From positions 1 to 63,771 of the forward strand of contig JAFPWX010000012.1 of assembly GCA_017412645.1 (NCBI GenBank): a DNA stretch of 63,771 nt. Direction: 5' to 3'. This DNA comes from Bacteroidales bacterium (lineage in GTDB: Bacteria; Bacteroidota; Bacteroidia; Bacteroidales; UBA932). The notes under the pieces are model-generated. The model had not been told where the DNA came from and made no database searches. It saw only the letters and a program-made list of their open reading frames with translations. Shown here in pieces: positions 27,442 through 36,831 of the stretch (its first letter is position 1; the number at the start of each line of letters is the position of its first letter). The position numbers and the translations under genes are program-made.

Positions 27442-28012
27442 CAGGATACACTATGCTGCGTATAATCTTGTATTTTTCTTCGTCACGAATGAAGGTGCCC
27501 TGGCTGCTTCCTTCAGCAACTATGCGGAATGGGGCGACGGAATTGTCGGCCAGAAGCCAACGGTCGCAGATGGGGGCATAGGTTTCGAAAAAGTACCTCA
27601 GACCCATTTCGTAACGGCGCCGCAGCACGTTTTCGGGGATATTATGGCCACCTTCCATTACTCGCTTGTGCACGCGCTGGAGGGCCAGTTCGGGGGATGA
27701 CACCCAGAAATAGAGTATGGTTACGGTGTATCCGGCTTCTTTAGCGTCAGCTATGATTCCTACCAGCGAACGCGTGGCAAGGGTGGTTTCAATGCTGAAA
27801 TCTTCCCGACGATTGAGCAGGTAGCCTATTTTCATGAGCATGTAACGCCCCGCGACAACCGATGCTTCGGCAGGGTTGAAAGGGGAGAGGCTCTTTGCGA
27901 ATTCGTCGGAATTGACGAACTGAGAGCACTCCAGCATTTCGGGCAAGAGAGTGTAAGAAGCGGTGGTTTTGCCGCTTCCATTACAACCTGCGAGAATGTA
28001 GAGTCTAGGCAC
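27422..28012 (-). CDS. Zeta-toxin-like P-loop kinase
   Basis: The 196-residue protein has a Walker A motif (GCNGSGKTT, residues 9-17), an NSDEFAKSL segment near 34 and FSIETTL near 72, the layout of the zeta toxin / COG4185 kinase family. Zeta toxins phosphorylate UDP-N-acetylglucosamine; many chromosomal relatives have no proven substrate. No epsilon-type antitoxin or other small partner gene is next to it. It lies 3 bases from the TIGR02757 gene and overlaps tldD, so it sits inside a housekeeping run rather than in a toxin-antitoxin pair. Confidence 0.75.
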   Translation of the reverse strand: MPRLYILAGCNGSGKTTASYTLLPEMLECSQFVNSDEFAKSLSPFNPAEASVVAGRYMLMKIGYLLNRREDFSIETTLATRSLVGIIADAKEAGYTVTILYFWVSSPELALQRVHKRVMEGGHNIPENVLRRRYEMGLRYFFETYAPICDRWLLADNSVAPFRIVAEGSSQGTFIRDEEKYKIIRSIVYPDVQSEQ

Positions 28013-28015
28013 AGA

Positions 28016-28753
28016 TTATCTGCCGGAATTAACGCCATACCCGAACAGGGCGAAGTCGCCTTTTGCCGGGTCTCCGGGGAAGATTTCCCGGAAAGAATCT
28101 GTTATTTCGAGGGCGGTAGCGAAATCTTTGCTGCGACGCTTGCAGAGACCGAGAGCTTCGGCCTGCGTGTACACGTGGACGTCGAGAGGGATTACGAGCT
28201 CGGCCGGGTCTGAATTCTTCCAGAGGCCCAGATCTACCTTGCCGTCGCGGCGGACCATCCAGCGGCGCATCATCCAGATCTTCTTATTGGCAGCCTTTGG
28301 ATCTTTCTTCTGGCCGAAGATCTGGGTGCGCATGTCTGCAGGGGAAAGCTCTTCGAGCGAATCGTTGCCCGAGTAAAACTCGCGCAGACGGCGGCAGATG
28401 GCCGCTACCTCCGACCACTTGACGGTGCGGTGCACAGATGCGGAATCGTGGCGGTAGTTGCCTGCCATGACATAATCGTACGGACGCCAGAGCATTTCGT
28501 CAAAGAGACGGCTGCAGTCGCGTACTATCATGGCCCTGCGGCCCCATGCGAAATGAGCGGCGAAAACAGCTGCGATTTCAATGTCCTGCAGCGACGGCCT
28601 CCATTCGCCCCCTTCGAAACCGAGCGTGGGCTGAATGGTGGTCATCTGTTGCGCAAAACGGCGGGGGAACGCTATGGGATCCTCGGTGAAGTACCGGGGA
28701 TTGTTGTAACGTTCCGCCCAGACGCGTAGTTTCTCTGCAAGGATTTCGTCCAT
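28016..28753 (-). CDS. TIGR02757 / DUF2400 family protein
   Basis: The 245-residue protein matches the TIGR02757 family of unknown function, which is common in Bacteroidota. Its marks are FAWGRR near 70, KWSEVAA and CRRLREFY in the middle, KKIWMMRRWMVRRDG near 160, and LVIPLDVHVYTQAEALGL near 190. The fold is thought to be related to helix-hairpin-helix DNA glycosylases, but no activity is established and I see no clear catalytic pair. It is spaced 3-4 bases from both neighbours, so it is part of the POT-to-slyD run. Confidence 0.8.
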   Translation of the reverse strand: MDEILAEKLRVWAERYNNPRYFTEDPIAFPRRFAQQMTTIQPTLGFEGGEWRPSLQDIEIAAVFAAHFAWGRRAMIVRDCSRLFDEMLWRPYDYVMAGNYRHDSASVHRTVKWSEVAAICRRLREFYSGNDSLEELSPADMRTQIFGQKKDPKAANKKIWMMRRWMVRRDGKVDLGLWKNSDPAELVIPLDVHVYTQAEALGLCKRRSKDFATALEITDSFREIFPGDPAKGDFALFGYGVNSGR

Positions 28754-28756
28754 TGT

Positions 28757-30424
28757 TTATTCTGCTGTGGCTGCTTCTATCTTCTTGAGCATCGCGAACA
28801 TCATTGCCGCGGCAATGAGGCAGAGGCCCATGAGCAGAGCCCAGTTGGCCCAGAGAGGTACCTTTTCCCAGAGAAGACCCGGGATGGAACTGAGATAGTT
28901 ACCGACTGCGGTAGCTGCGAACCAGAGACCCATCATGAGGCCCTTGACCTTCGGGGGAGCGACCTTGCTGACGAAGGAGATACCCATGGGGCTGAGGAGA
29001 AGCTCGGCGAAGGTTAGGGTGAGGTAGGTTCCCATAAGCCACTGCGGGATGACGGGATCCGGCGACACGGTGCCCTGGATGGAAGCCGGGGACGGCTGGC
29101 CCATGGATGCAAGAATCATGATAAGGTAACCGCCTGCGGCCACAAGCATACCAAGTGCAATCTTGCGGAGCGCGGAAGGTTCCTTGCCTTTTGAAGCGAG
29201 AGCGCTGAAGATGGCCATGGATACCGGGGTGAGGGCCACCACAAAGAAAGGATTGAACTGCTGGAAGAGCTGGGGCTGAATGTCCAGCGGGCTGGGAAGG
29301 CCGCGGTAGATGGCGATTGCTCCGCACCACAGTGCTGCGGTGGCAAGGCCGCTGAGGAGTTTACCCCTGGTATTCTCGCTCTGGAAGATGCCGAAGAGGG
29401 TGTAGATGCTAACGGCGATAAGGGCGAGTGCCCAGATGTTGAAGCCTATGCGGCTCCAGCCGCTTGCTATGGGCTGGGTGTAGTCGCGGGCGAACCAGGT
29501 GAGCGACTGACCGTTCTGGTGGAAGGCCATCCAGAAGAAGATGACCACTGCGAATACCATGACCAGGGCGGTGATGCGGTCTTTTTCCTGCTTGGGAGTG
29601 AGCTCCTGTACGGGGGCGTTGCCGGCCTTGGCCTGCTTGGCATTCACGTCGGCGTGCTTGAACCAGGCACGGAAACCGAAGTAGATTGCCATGGAGACGA
29701 TGAGCGAAATGCACGCTACCGCGAAGCCCATGTTATAGGAGGAGGAAAGATGGTCGATGTAGTACTGGCTGAAGCTGGTGAGGTCCGGTGCGGAGTAGCC
29801 GGGCATCTGCGCTGCGAGAGCTGAAAGCTTGTCTGTGTTTTCCGGGGTGATGGTGCCGGCGAGCAGCTGGTGGGCGAGAGCCGGGATATCAGCCTTGTAG
29901 ATGAGGCCGGCCTTGGCAAGGAAACGGTTGGTGATGGCCGTGGCGGCGCTGGGAGCGAACATGGCGCCTATGTTGATGGCCATGTAGAAGAGGCTGAAAG
30001 CCGAGTCGCGCCTGGCGGAATACTTCGGATCGTCGTAAAGATTACCGACCATTACCTGCAGATTGCCCTTGAAGAGGCCTGTACCCACGCTGATGAGCAG
30101 CAGGGCGCCTATCATGAGGGCAATGCCCAGGGCGTTTGCGGCTGTGGGGATGGAGAGGCAGGCATAGCCGGCGAACATCACCACCACGCCGGTGACGACG
30201 CATTTTCCGTAGCCGATTTTGTCGGCCAAAATACCGCCGAGAACGGGCATGAAATAAACTGCTGCGAGGAATATCGCGTAAATGGTGCTGGCGACAGCGC
30301 CTCCGAAGCCGAACTTGGCCTGCAGGAAGAGCATGAAGATGGCCAGCATAGTGTAGTAGCCGAAGCGCTCGCCGGTGTTGGCGAGAGCGAGGGCATAGAG
30401 ACCTTTGGGTTGACCTTTGAACAT
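28757..30424 (-). CDS. Proton-dependent oligopeptide transporter (POT/PTR2 family)
   Basis: The 555-residue membrane protein belongs to the POT group of the major facilitator superfamily and should import di- and tripeptides with protons. It opens with FKGQPKGLYALALANTGERFGYYTM, the family's ExxERFxYY-like motif on helix 1, here reading NTGERFGYY. About 12-14 membrane helices follow, with a large loop at about 180-210. It is the first gene of the minus-strand run that ends at slyD and contains the TldD/E peptidase, which suggests linked peptide import and breakdown. Confidence 0.92.
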   Translation of the reverse strand: MFKGQPKGLYALALANTGERFGYYTMLAIFMLFLQAKFGFGGAVASTIYAIFLAAVYFMPVLGGILADKIGYGKCVVTGVVVMFAGYACLSIPTAANALGIALMIGALLLISVGTGLFKGNLQVMVGNLYDDPKYSARRDSAFSLFYMAINIGAMFAPSAATAITNRFLAKAGLIYKADIPALAHQLLAGTITPENTDKLSALAAQMPGYSAPDLTSFSQYYIDHLSSSYNMGFAVACISLIVSMAIYFGFRAWFKHADVNAKQAKAGNAPVQELTPKQEKDRITALVMVFAVVIFFWMAFHQNGQSLTWFARDYTQPIASGWSRIGFNIWALALIAVSIYTLFGIFQSENTRGKLLSGLATAALWCGAIAIYRGLPSPLDIQPQLFQQFNPFFVVALTPVSMAIFSALASKGKEPSALRKIALGMLVAAGGYLIMILASMGQPSPASIQGTVSPDPVIPQWLMGTYLTLTFAELLLSPMGISFVSKVAPPKVKGLMMGLWFAATAVGNYLSSIPGLLWEKVPLWANWALLMGLCLIAAAMMFAMLKKIEAATAE

Positions 30425-30456
30425 TATTATGCGGTTTTATATATTTCCTTCATCTA

Positions 30457-30464
30457 CAAAGATA
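30457..30464 (-). promoter_or_regulatory. Candidate -7 box for the POT transporter run
   Basis: TATCTTTG on the minus strand fits TAnnTTTG, 32 bases before the start at 30424. A TTG box is not clear at the expected distance. Confidence 0.4.
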
Positions 30465-30487
30465 GCAAGAATTTCGCTAAAAAACCT

Positions 30488-30495
30488 TATATTTG
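30488..30495 (+). promoter_or_regulatory. Candidate -7 box of the acyltransferase gene
   Basis: TATATTTG matches TAnnTTTG and ends 7 bases before the start codon at 30503, which would leave almost no leader. The -33 box is not evident. Confidence 0.45.
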
Positions 30496-30502
30496 TGATT
30501 GT

Positions 30503-31432
30503 ATGACGCAAGACAAGAAAACTTTCGGCGCCGCGCTTCTGGAAATCATCCTTGCCCCATGGGCGGCCCTTCCGCTGGGCTTTCACCTGGCAATGGGACG
30601 TTTTGCAGGCTGGGTCGCGGGAAGCGTCATAGGCTATCGCCGGGAAGAAGTGCTCATCAATCTCTCCCGTAGTTTTCCGGAAAAGAAATACAAGGCAATT
30701 AAGGCTATAGCAAAGCAGTTTTACCGTCATTTCGGGGAAATCCTCGGCGAGGCTATATGGTTCGGCGGCTGCAAGGGCCGCCGAGGCGCGAAGCGGCTGC
30801 ACCGCCAGCACATTGTGGAGGTGGTAAATCCCGAGGTCTTCAACGAAACCCTTGCCGCGCGGGACAATATGCTGGTCCTCAGTAGCCATGCCGGCAACTG
30901 GGAGCTTCTTGGAGGCTGGTTCAACTACAATTATACGGACACACCATTCGAAGGAGACGAATCCATAATAGGCGTGGTCTATCGCCAGCTTCACAGCAAA
31001 GCCTGGGACCGCTTCATGGCCGACAATCGCTGTGCTCCCATAAAGCATACTGCGTTCGACGGTTATCTGGAAGCGTCCAAGGTGTTCCGTTTCGCCATTA
31101 CCCACCGTCGGGAGAAGTACATCTACATCTTCCCGACGGACCAGTATCCCTACGGCATAGCTACCAAGCACGATATCGGCGAATTCATGCACCAGCCCAC
31201 TCTCGCCATGACGGGCGGCACAGCACTTGCCTGTAAGTTCGGCATGAGCGTGAGCTATCTCCGCTGGAAGAAACAGGCTCCGGGCAAATACACGGTGGAG
31301 TTCGTTCCCATCTGTCTGGATCCTGCCGGAGAAACTCCGGAAAGCCTCATGAGAAAATACTACGACCTGTTGGAAGAAGATCTGAAAGATCAGCCATGGA
31401 ATTATCTATGGACACACCGCAGGTGGAAATAA
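30503..31432 (+). CDS. LpxL/HtrB-type lysophospholipid (lipid A) acyltransferase
   Basis: The 309-residue protein resembles the late acyltransferases that add a secondary acyl chain to lipid A at the inner membrane. It has a hydrophobic N-terminal anchor (ILAPWAALPLGFHL, near 14-30), the HAGNWE catalytic motif of the H-x4-D/E type near residue 130, and a YIFPTDQYP segment near 213. The frame is open far upstream, but that part is antisense to the POT gene, so the ATG at 30503, just behind a -7 box, was chosen. A DUF4831 gene follows after 7 bases. Confidence 0.85.
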   Translation: MTQDKKTFGAALLEIILAPWAALPLGFHLAMGRFAGWVAGSVIGYRREEVLINLSRSFPEKKYKAIKAIAKQFYRHFGEILGEAIWFGGCKGRRGAKRLHRQHIVEVVNPEVFNETLAARDNMLVLSSHAGNWELLGGWFNYNYTDTPFEGDESIIGVVYRQLHSKAWDRFMADNRCAPIKHTAFDGYLEASKVFRFAITHRREKYIYIFPTDQYPYGIATKHDIGEFMHQPTLAMTGGTALACKFGMSVSYLRWKKQAPGKYTVEFVPICLDPAGETPESLMRKYYDLLEEDLKDQPWNYLWTHRRWK

Positions 31433-31439
31433 TACGCAT

Positions 31440-32411
31440 ATGAAACGATTAATGCTAACTGTGCTGGCAGCCCTCGTGGCGGTGGTCGCCTTCTCCCAGG
31501 AAAAGGTTCCTTACAGCCTTCCGCGCACGAGTCTCGAGTTCACGGTAAAGGCCGTCAGAACAGATTTTACCGCCGGCCCCTATGCTGCCTACGCATCCAA
31601 ATACCTCGGCATCGACGTCCGTACGGCCGACGAAACCACCTTCACTATCAGTGAGGTGAAAATGCGCTCATATTCCGAAGCGGATCCCTCAGCCCGTTAC
31701 TATTGGAATGCATCAAAAGATGCCCGTCCGACTATGCTTAAGCTTACTTCTCAGGGGCTCGTGAGCACAGGCAACCAGCAGGTAAAGTCCGACTGGAAAT
31801 TCCCGGCCCGGCAGAATCAGGAATTTAACTCCCGTCCCGCCAATCTCACAAACGCCTCGGGTGCAATGGGTCGTGAAGTGGTGGTGGAGAAGGGCGAAGA
31901 AGCCAAGGCCGCGGAGGTGGCAAAGCGAATCTTCGCCATACGGGACAATAAGTATAACATCCTTGTGGGCGACACCGATGCCACCTACAGCGGAGAGGCT
32001 ATGAAAACGGCAATCGACGCTCTGGACGCCATGGAGGCGGAATTGATGGAACTCTTCGTCGGCCGCACTTCCACCGGCGAGCAGCAGGCCGTGTTCGAAA
32101 TTATCCCGGAAGCGGGGGTGCAGAATGCCGTCGCCTTCCGTCTATCCCAGACGGATGGCCTGGTGGCTCCGGACGACTATTCCGGAACCCCATGGTTCGT
32201 GCAGATAGTGCCTGAGGCCTTGGCGGCTCCTGTGATAAAGGAAGAACCTGCCCCTGCAAAGAAGGGAAAGAAACAGCAGCCGGTTCAGACGCTTCACTAC
32301 CGCATCCCAGTGGTATGCAGCATCAGCCTTGGAGACGGCGTAGCGGTGCTTCTGAACCAGAGGGTTCCCGTCTACCAGCTTGGAGAAGAAATCGAATATC
32401 CAATAAACTAA
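31440..32411 (+). CDS. DUF4831 family exported protein
   Basis: The 323-residue protein has a classical signal peptide (residues 1-19, ending AFSQ) and matches the DUF4831 family, found mostly in Bacteroidota with no known function. Visible marks are YSLPRTSLEF near 25, a run of charged residues around 140-165, and a basic segment KKGKKQQP near 280. It is probably periplasmic or outer-membrane linked. It lies between the lipid A acyltransferase and pepD, spaced 7 and 13 bases from them. Confidence 0.75.
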   Translation: MKRLMLTVLAALVAVVAFSQEKVPYSLPRTSLEFTVKAVRTDFTAGPYAAYASKYLGIDVRTADETTFTISEVKMRSYSEADPSARYYWNASKDARPTMLKLTSQGLVSTGNQQVKSDWKFPARQNQEFNSRPANLTNASGAMGREVVVEKGEEAKAAEVAKRIFAIRDNKYNILVGDTDATYSGEAMKTAIDALDAMEAELMELFVGRTSTGEQQAVFEIIPEAGVQNAVAFRLSQTDGLVAPDDYSGTPWFVQIVPEALAAPVIKEEPAPAKKGKKQQPVQTLHYRIPVVCSISLGDGVAVLLNQRVPVYQLGEEIEYPIN

Positions 32412-32424
32412 AAACCAATTTGAT

Positions 32425-33888
32425 ATGGCTACAATCAAAGATCTAGAACCGAAAAACGTTTGGAATAATTTCTATCTTCTGACCCGTCAGCCGCGCCCCT
32501 CGAAGCACGAGGAAAAAGTGCGCGCTTTCCTGCTCGAATGGGCAAAGGAGAAAGGAGTTGAAGCCTTCGCGGACGAAACCGGAAACGTGATCATGCGTGC
32601 TCCCGCAACCAAGGGTTACGAGAACCGCCGTGGCGTTATCCTTCAGGCCCATATGGACATGGTGCCCCAGAAGACCGCCGAAACCAAGCACGATTTCCTT
32701 ACCGATCCCATCGAAACCGAGGTGCTCGGTGAATGGCTCGGAGCAAAGGGAACCACTCTCGGTGCCGACGACGGCATAGGTGTGGCCCTGGCAATGGCGG
32801 TGGTGGAAGACAAGAAGCTTCCACACGGCCCCGTGGAAGTACTCATCACCTACGACGAGGAAACCGGTATGACAGGTGCGGAAAAGCTCCGTCCCGGCCT
32901 CTTCAAGGGCGATATCCTCCTGAACCTCGACTCCGAGGACGAAGGCGAACTCTGCATCGGCTGCGCCGGCGGCCTGGACGGTATCGGCGACTTCAGCTAT
33001 AAGACCATGAAGGCCCCCAGGGGTTACAAAGCCTTCCGTATCGGCGTAAAGGGCCTGCAGGGTGGCCATTCCGGCATGGACATCTCCCTTTACAGGGCAA
33101 ATGCCTGCAAGATCATCGCAAGGGCACTTCTTCCGCTTCTTCAGAAGTACGATGCAAAGGTTGCCGGCATCCATGCAGGGTCGCTGCGCAACGCCATCCC
33201 GTTCGAGGGTACTGCCGACGTGCTGCTTCCCGCAGACAAGGCCAAGGCAGCCGAAGCAAAGGTGCGCAAGATATTCCATGATGTGTATGAGGAATTCAAG
33301 GACACCGATCCGGGTGCAAAGTTCTCTTACGAGCGTCTGGTCCCGAAGCCCACAAGCTATATCGAGGACAAGGTCATGCTGAATGCCGTGAAGGCCATCC
33401 TGGCCTGCCAGGCAGGTGTAGTGCGTATGAGCAGCGCCTTCAAGGGCCTCACTGAAACCTCCACCAACCTGGCCATGATACGCTGCGGCCGCGGACACCT
33501 CCGCGTGTACTCGCTCATGCGCAGCGCCGTGAACAGCGCCAAGGCACAGCTCGCTTCCGAGATGCGCTGCGTGTTCGAACTGGCAGGCGCCAAGTTCACG
33601 ACCGCAGGCGGATACAGCGGCTGGACCCCGAAGCCCGACACTCCGGTGTACAAGGTCGTATGCGACGTGTGGAAGAAGGTATCCGGCAAGAAGATGACTG
33701 TGAATGCCACCCACGGCGGCCTTGAGTGTGCCCTTCTCGGTGCCAAGTATCCCAATTGGGAGATGGCTTCCATAGGACCCACCATCGTGCATCCGCATTC
33801 TCCCGACGAGCGAGTGAAGATCGACACCGTCGGCAACGGCTGGGAATTCCTGAAGGAACTGCTGCTTGCTATTCCGGAGAAGAAGTAA
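32425..33888 (+). CDS. pepD: Aminoacyl-histidine dipeptidase (PepD, M20 family)
   Basis: This 487-residue zinc peptidase cleaves dipeptides such as Xaa-His. The metal-binding motifs are in order: QAHMDMV (near 78), GADDGIGVALA (near 113), DEETGMTGAEKL (near 145), and the C-terminal HGGLECALL (near 430). An M20 lid domain lies between about 200 and 390. The length is normal. It ends inside the 3' part of nrdG on the other strand, with a 20-base overlap. Confidence 0.94.
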   Translation: MATIKDLEPKNVWNNFYLLTRQPRPSKHEEKVRAFLLEWAKEKGVEAFADETGNVIMRAPATKGYENRRGVILQAHMDMVPQKTAETKHDFLTDPIETEVLGEWLGAKGTTLGADDGIGVALAMAVVEDKKLPHGPVEVLITYDEETGMTGAEKLRPGLFKGDILLNLDSEDEGELCIGCAGGLDGIGDFSYKTMKAPRGYKAFRIGVKGLQGGHSGMDISLYRANACKIIARALLPLLQKYDAKVAGIHAGSLRNAIPFEGTADVLLPADKAKAAEAKVRKIFHDVYEEFKDTDPGAKFSYERLVPKPTSYIEDKVMLNAVKAILACQAGVVRMSSAFKGLTETSTNLAMIRCGRGHLRVYSLMRSAVNSAKAQLASEMRCVFELAGAKFTTAGGYSGWTPKPDTPVYKVVCDVWKKVSGKKMTVNATHGGLECALLGAKYPNWEMASIGPTIVHPHSPDERVKIDTVGNGWEFLKELLLAIPEKK

Positions 33889-34375
33889 GCGGGTCTATCC
33901 CGCGATGCCAGAATCGTTCCGTAATATCCACAGCTGAAGCGCGGCCCTGTCCGCGCTTCAGTTTGTACATGCGCTGGTTGGTGGTGGGGGAGTTGAGCGG
34001 CCCGTAGTTCTTGCGGTAAGGACCGATTTTTACGTAGTCGAACCAGTCCCATACCCTGTCGTCGGTATGCGGAAGGCCCGAGTAGAGGGCGACTTCCATC
34101 TTCGGGTGCGCCGTGTTCAGATGTTTCACCAGAGCAAGCAGTGCGTCCACATCGGCCCCTTCGCCAAGAAAAAGGAAACAGTTAACCCCGAAATTGTCGG
34201 CAATCAGGGCGTCTATGCGCTCCGGGGTGAGTTCCTCTCCGAAATTTCCCCGCAAATAAGGGGAATGGCACCCCTCGCAATGACCCTGGCAGTTTGTGAT
34301 GTCCACTGCCAGGGTCACGCGGTCGGGTACTTCTTCAAGAACCACAGAAACCGATTCGGGAAGGTATTTAATCAC
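33869..34375 (-). CDS. nrdG: Anaerobic ribonucleotide reductase activase
   Basis: NrdG is the radical-SAM partner that creates the glycyl radical on NrdD. A GTG at 34375 that overlaps the nrdD stop (TAGTG) was chosen as start; it gives 168 residues, the usual size, and the longer frame upstream lies inside nrdD. The cluster motif CxxxCxxC is at residues 29, 33 and 36 (CQGHCEGC). The gene is coupled to nrdD by the stop-start overlap and converges on pepD at the other end. Confidence 0.92.
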   Translation of the reverse strand: MIKYLPESVSVVLEEVPDRVTLAVDITNCQGHCEGCHSPYLRGNFGEELTPERIDALIADNFGVNCFLFLGEGADVDALLALVKHLNTAHPKMEVALYSGLPHTDDRVWDWFDYVKIGPYRKNYGPLNSPTTNQRMYKLKRGQGRASAVDITERFWHRGIDPLTSSPE

Positions 34376-36585
34376 TATGCTTCCAGCTTTGCGGTTTTGG
34401 GCTCGTCGATGTAGTAGCGCTGCCAGGCTTCCTGCTGACGGATCTCCGCGAAGGAGGATACCCTCTTGAGGTAACCGATGACGCGGGTGAGATAGTCGAG
34501 GTTCTTGCTGCCGCACTTCGGGCACACGGTGAGGGTGTCCTTGGAGATGTATCCGCAGTCGTTGCAGACGGTGTTACGGCAGTTGAAGGTGAAGTAGTTG
34601 GTGCCGTAGTGGGCCGCCACGTTCAGCAGCTGACGATACTGGTCCTTGGTGAGATGCTCCTGGATGTTCATGTGCAGGGCGCTGCCTCCGTCGAGGAATT
34701 TCACGTAGTCTTCTCCGTGGAGCTTGAACTTGTCAATCATGCTCAGGGTAGTGTCCTCGGGGTTGTAGAAGTAGCTGCTGTACAGAACATGGTTGGGAGA
34801 CACGTAATAACCGTCCTTGCGGTCCCAGTTGTAGTTCTTGCCGGCGAGGTTCTCGGCGGGAACAAACTCGGTGTTGAACATGGTGTCCTTGGTCCTGTCG
34901 GCGCGGTTGCACTCGTTGATGGTCTCGAGGAGCATGTTCACGAACTCGTTGTAGTCCGGGTTAGGGGAGACAGTGAGCCCGAGGAATTCGGCGGCCTCGG
35001 TCATGCCGTTCACGCCTACAGTGAGATACTGGCGCTTCATGTCGATGAAGCCGGCCTTGTACACATCCAGCATGTCTGCCTTGAGGAAGTCCTTGATGAT
35101 CTCGTTGAAGGCGGTCTGGTACTTGTGCACGCGTTCGGTCTCGATGGTAACAGCCTCGCGGATATAGCCGTAGAGCTCTTCCTTGTCGTACACCTTTGGG
35201 CTGATGGGGACACCCATCTTCATGTTCACACCCATCTTCTCACGGAAGTACTTGCGGGCGGCGTCCTGGATGAGCCGGTTGAGGTTGATGGTCATCACGC
35301 TCTTGCTTCCGGTCGATACCGACGCGGTGCCCATTGAATACTGGTGGGTGGTGTGATTGTGCTCCTTGTCTTCGTCATCCAGGTCCTTGAGGGAGTTGCG
35401 CAGACGGCAGCAGCTGCTGAGACTGTCGGGGCTGTTGGAGAGGTAGCAGAAGAAGCTGTGTCCCTTGCTCCACATCTCCGCCGTGAAGTCAGCGTAGTCC
35501 TGATCCACGAAATCGTCTCCTCCGTTGGTGAGAAGGGCCATGGTCTCCACCGGGAAGGTGAGGATATAGTGGTTGCGCTCCTCGTTGAACCAGCGCATGA
35601 AATGCTTCTGGAGCCAGCTGAGAGTCTCCCACTTGGGAGCGCTGCCGTCGGGGAAGCGGAAATCGGAGAACACGCCCTCGAAGTAGGGCTTGTCGAAGTA
35701 ACCGATGTTCCAGAACACCGTCTGGTAGCCGCGGTTGCCGGCTGGCATGTTCATGGAGTGAACCACCTGCTGGAAGCAGTTGTCGATGACCTTGGTGAGG
35801 GTGCGGGCCTTGCGGTTGCTTTCCACCACTTCGTCCAGACGCGAAAGGTAGTCGTCGCCGTAGTCCTTGCGGATGAAGTAGTCCATGTACATGAGGAACT
35901 CGGGCGTTGCCACCGCTCCCATGAACTGGCTGGACACGCTGTAAACCAGATTGATGAATTCACCGCAGAAACTCTTGAGGTCGGTGGGTGCTATGGACAC
36001 GCCGCCGAGCTCGCGCAGACCGCTTTCCAGGAACGGGTACATAGTTATTGCTACGCAGTAGGGGTAGCCGGGAGTGCCACTCTCGTCGTGCTTGTAAAGA
36101 ACGTGGCTCTCGAGGTCCTTGATGTACTGCGCCGCAAGATCATGGCCGTAGAGTGCCTGGATCTTGTCCTGCATGATGTAGCGGTTCTGCTTGATATTGT
36201 TCTCCTTGTAGAGTTCGGTGCCGAGGGTTACAATGTTCTTGCGCGTAACGTTGGCGTTCGCGTCGAACTTGCTGCCCGTGGCGGCGTTGGAAGCGTGGAT
36301 GTAGTCGCGAATGAAGTCGCGCTTCTTGCGCATGTCCTTGCCGGAGTCGAATTTTTCGATGTACTCCAGAGCGGCTTTCTTGTTCACGCTCATGAGGGAG
36401 TTTACCACCTGGCGGCGGATCTCCTGGCTGGACATCTTGTCGTATATATAAAGGTTGTCCGTAATGGACACAAGGACCTCTTCGGGACACACTTGCCCGG
36501 TTGCTTCATAGGTCTGGCGGATACCGCGTTTCAGTTTCTCAACGTCGTATTCTTCGATGGTTCCGTTGGTTTTCCTAACATCCAT
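34375..36585 (-). CDS. nrdD: Anaerobic (class III) ribonucleoside-triphosphate reductase
   Basis: NrdD reduces ribonucleotides to deoxyribonucleotides without oxygen. The 736-residue protein has an N-terminal ATP-cone (about 1-90, DVRKTNGTIEEYD), the large reductase core, a C-terminal zinc site formed by C674, C677, C688 and C691, and the glycyl radical site G704 in RVIGYL. All key parts are present. nrdG follows with overlapping stop and start. An upstream gap of about 245 bases holds the rplI terminator but no obvious promoter match for nrdD. Confidence 0.96.
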   Translation of the reverse strand: MDVRKTNGTIEEYDVEKLKRGIRQTYEATGQVCPEEVLVSITDNLYIYDKMSSQEIRRQVVNSLMSVNKKAALEYIEKFDSGKDMRKKRDFIRDYIHASNAATGSKFDANANVTRKNIVTLGTELYKENNIKQNRYIMQDKIQALYGHDLAAQYIKDLESHVLYKHDESGTPGYPYCVAITMYPFLESGLRELGGVSIAPTDLKSFCGEFINLVYSVSSQFMGAVATPEFLMYMDYFIRKDYGDDYLSRLDEVVESNRKARTLTKVIDNCFQQVVHSMNMPAGNRGYQTVFWNIGYFDKPYFEGVFSDFRFPDGSAPKWETLSWLQKHFMRWFNEERNHYILTFPVETMALLTNGGDDFVDQDYADFTAEMWSKGHSFFCYLSNSPDSLSSCCRLRNSLKDLDDEDKEHNHTTHQYSMGTASVSTGSKSVMTINLNRLIQDAARKYFREKMGVNMKMGVPISPKVYDKEELYGYIREAVTIETERVHKYQTAFNEIIKDFLKADMLDVYKAGFIDMKRQYLTVGVNGMTEAAEFLGLTVSPNPDYNEFVNMLLETINECNRADRTKDTMFNTEFVPAENLAGKNYNWDRKDGYYVSPNHVLYSSYFYNPEDTTLSMIDKFKLHGEDYVKFLDGGSALHMNIQEHLTKDQYRQLLNVAAHYGTNYFTFNCRNTVCNDCGYISKDTLTVCPKCGSKNLDYLTRVIGYLKRVSSFAEIRQQEAWQRYYIDEPKTAKLEA

Positions 36586-36782
36586 AGTATTAAGAAATTA
36601 CAGGTTTACAGATTGGTTCTAGTCCGGACAGAGGGTGAAAAATTTCGGACTGCCCAAGACAATCCGCCACAATTTTCATTACTGCCGGGAACAAAGTTAG
36701 CGAATACAAATACAAGAGTCCACTGAAAAAACGAAAAGTTATCAACATGAAACTAACAATCAGGTTCCACCCCCTGAGACAC

Positions 36783-36810
36783 AAAAAAAACCGACCCCGA
36801 AGGGCCGGTT
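36783..36810 (-). terminator. Terminator of the rpsF-rpsR-rplI operon
   Basis: On the minus strand AACCGgCCC pairs with GGGtCGGTT around a TTCG-type loop (one mismatch), followed by a run of T. It starts about 20 bases after the rplI stop. Confidence 0.75.
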
Positions 36811-36831
36811 CAGATCTGCTCTGCGCGGGAT

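Noticed and set aside
29870-30502. Upstream extension of the lipid A-type acyltransferase
   Set aside because: This part is antisense to the POT transporter; the real start at 30503 lies behind a -7 box and gives the normal family length.
34376-34525. Longer N-terminus for NrdG
   Set aside because: It lies inside nrdD; the GTG at 34375 overlaps the nrdD stop and gives the family length.
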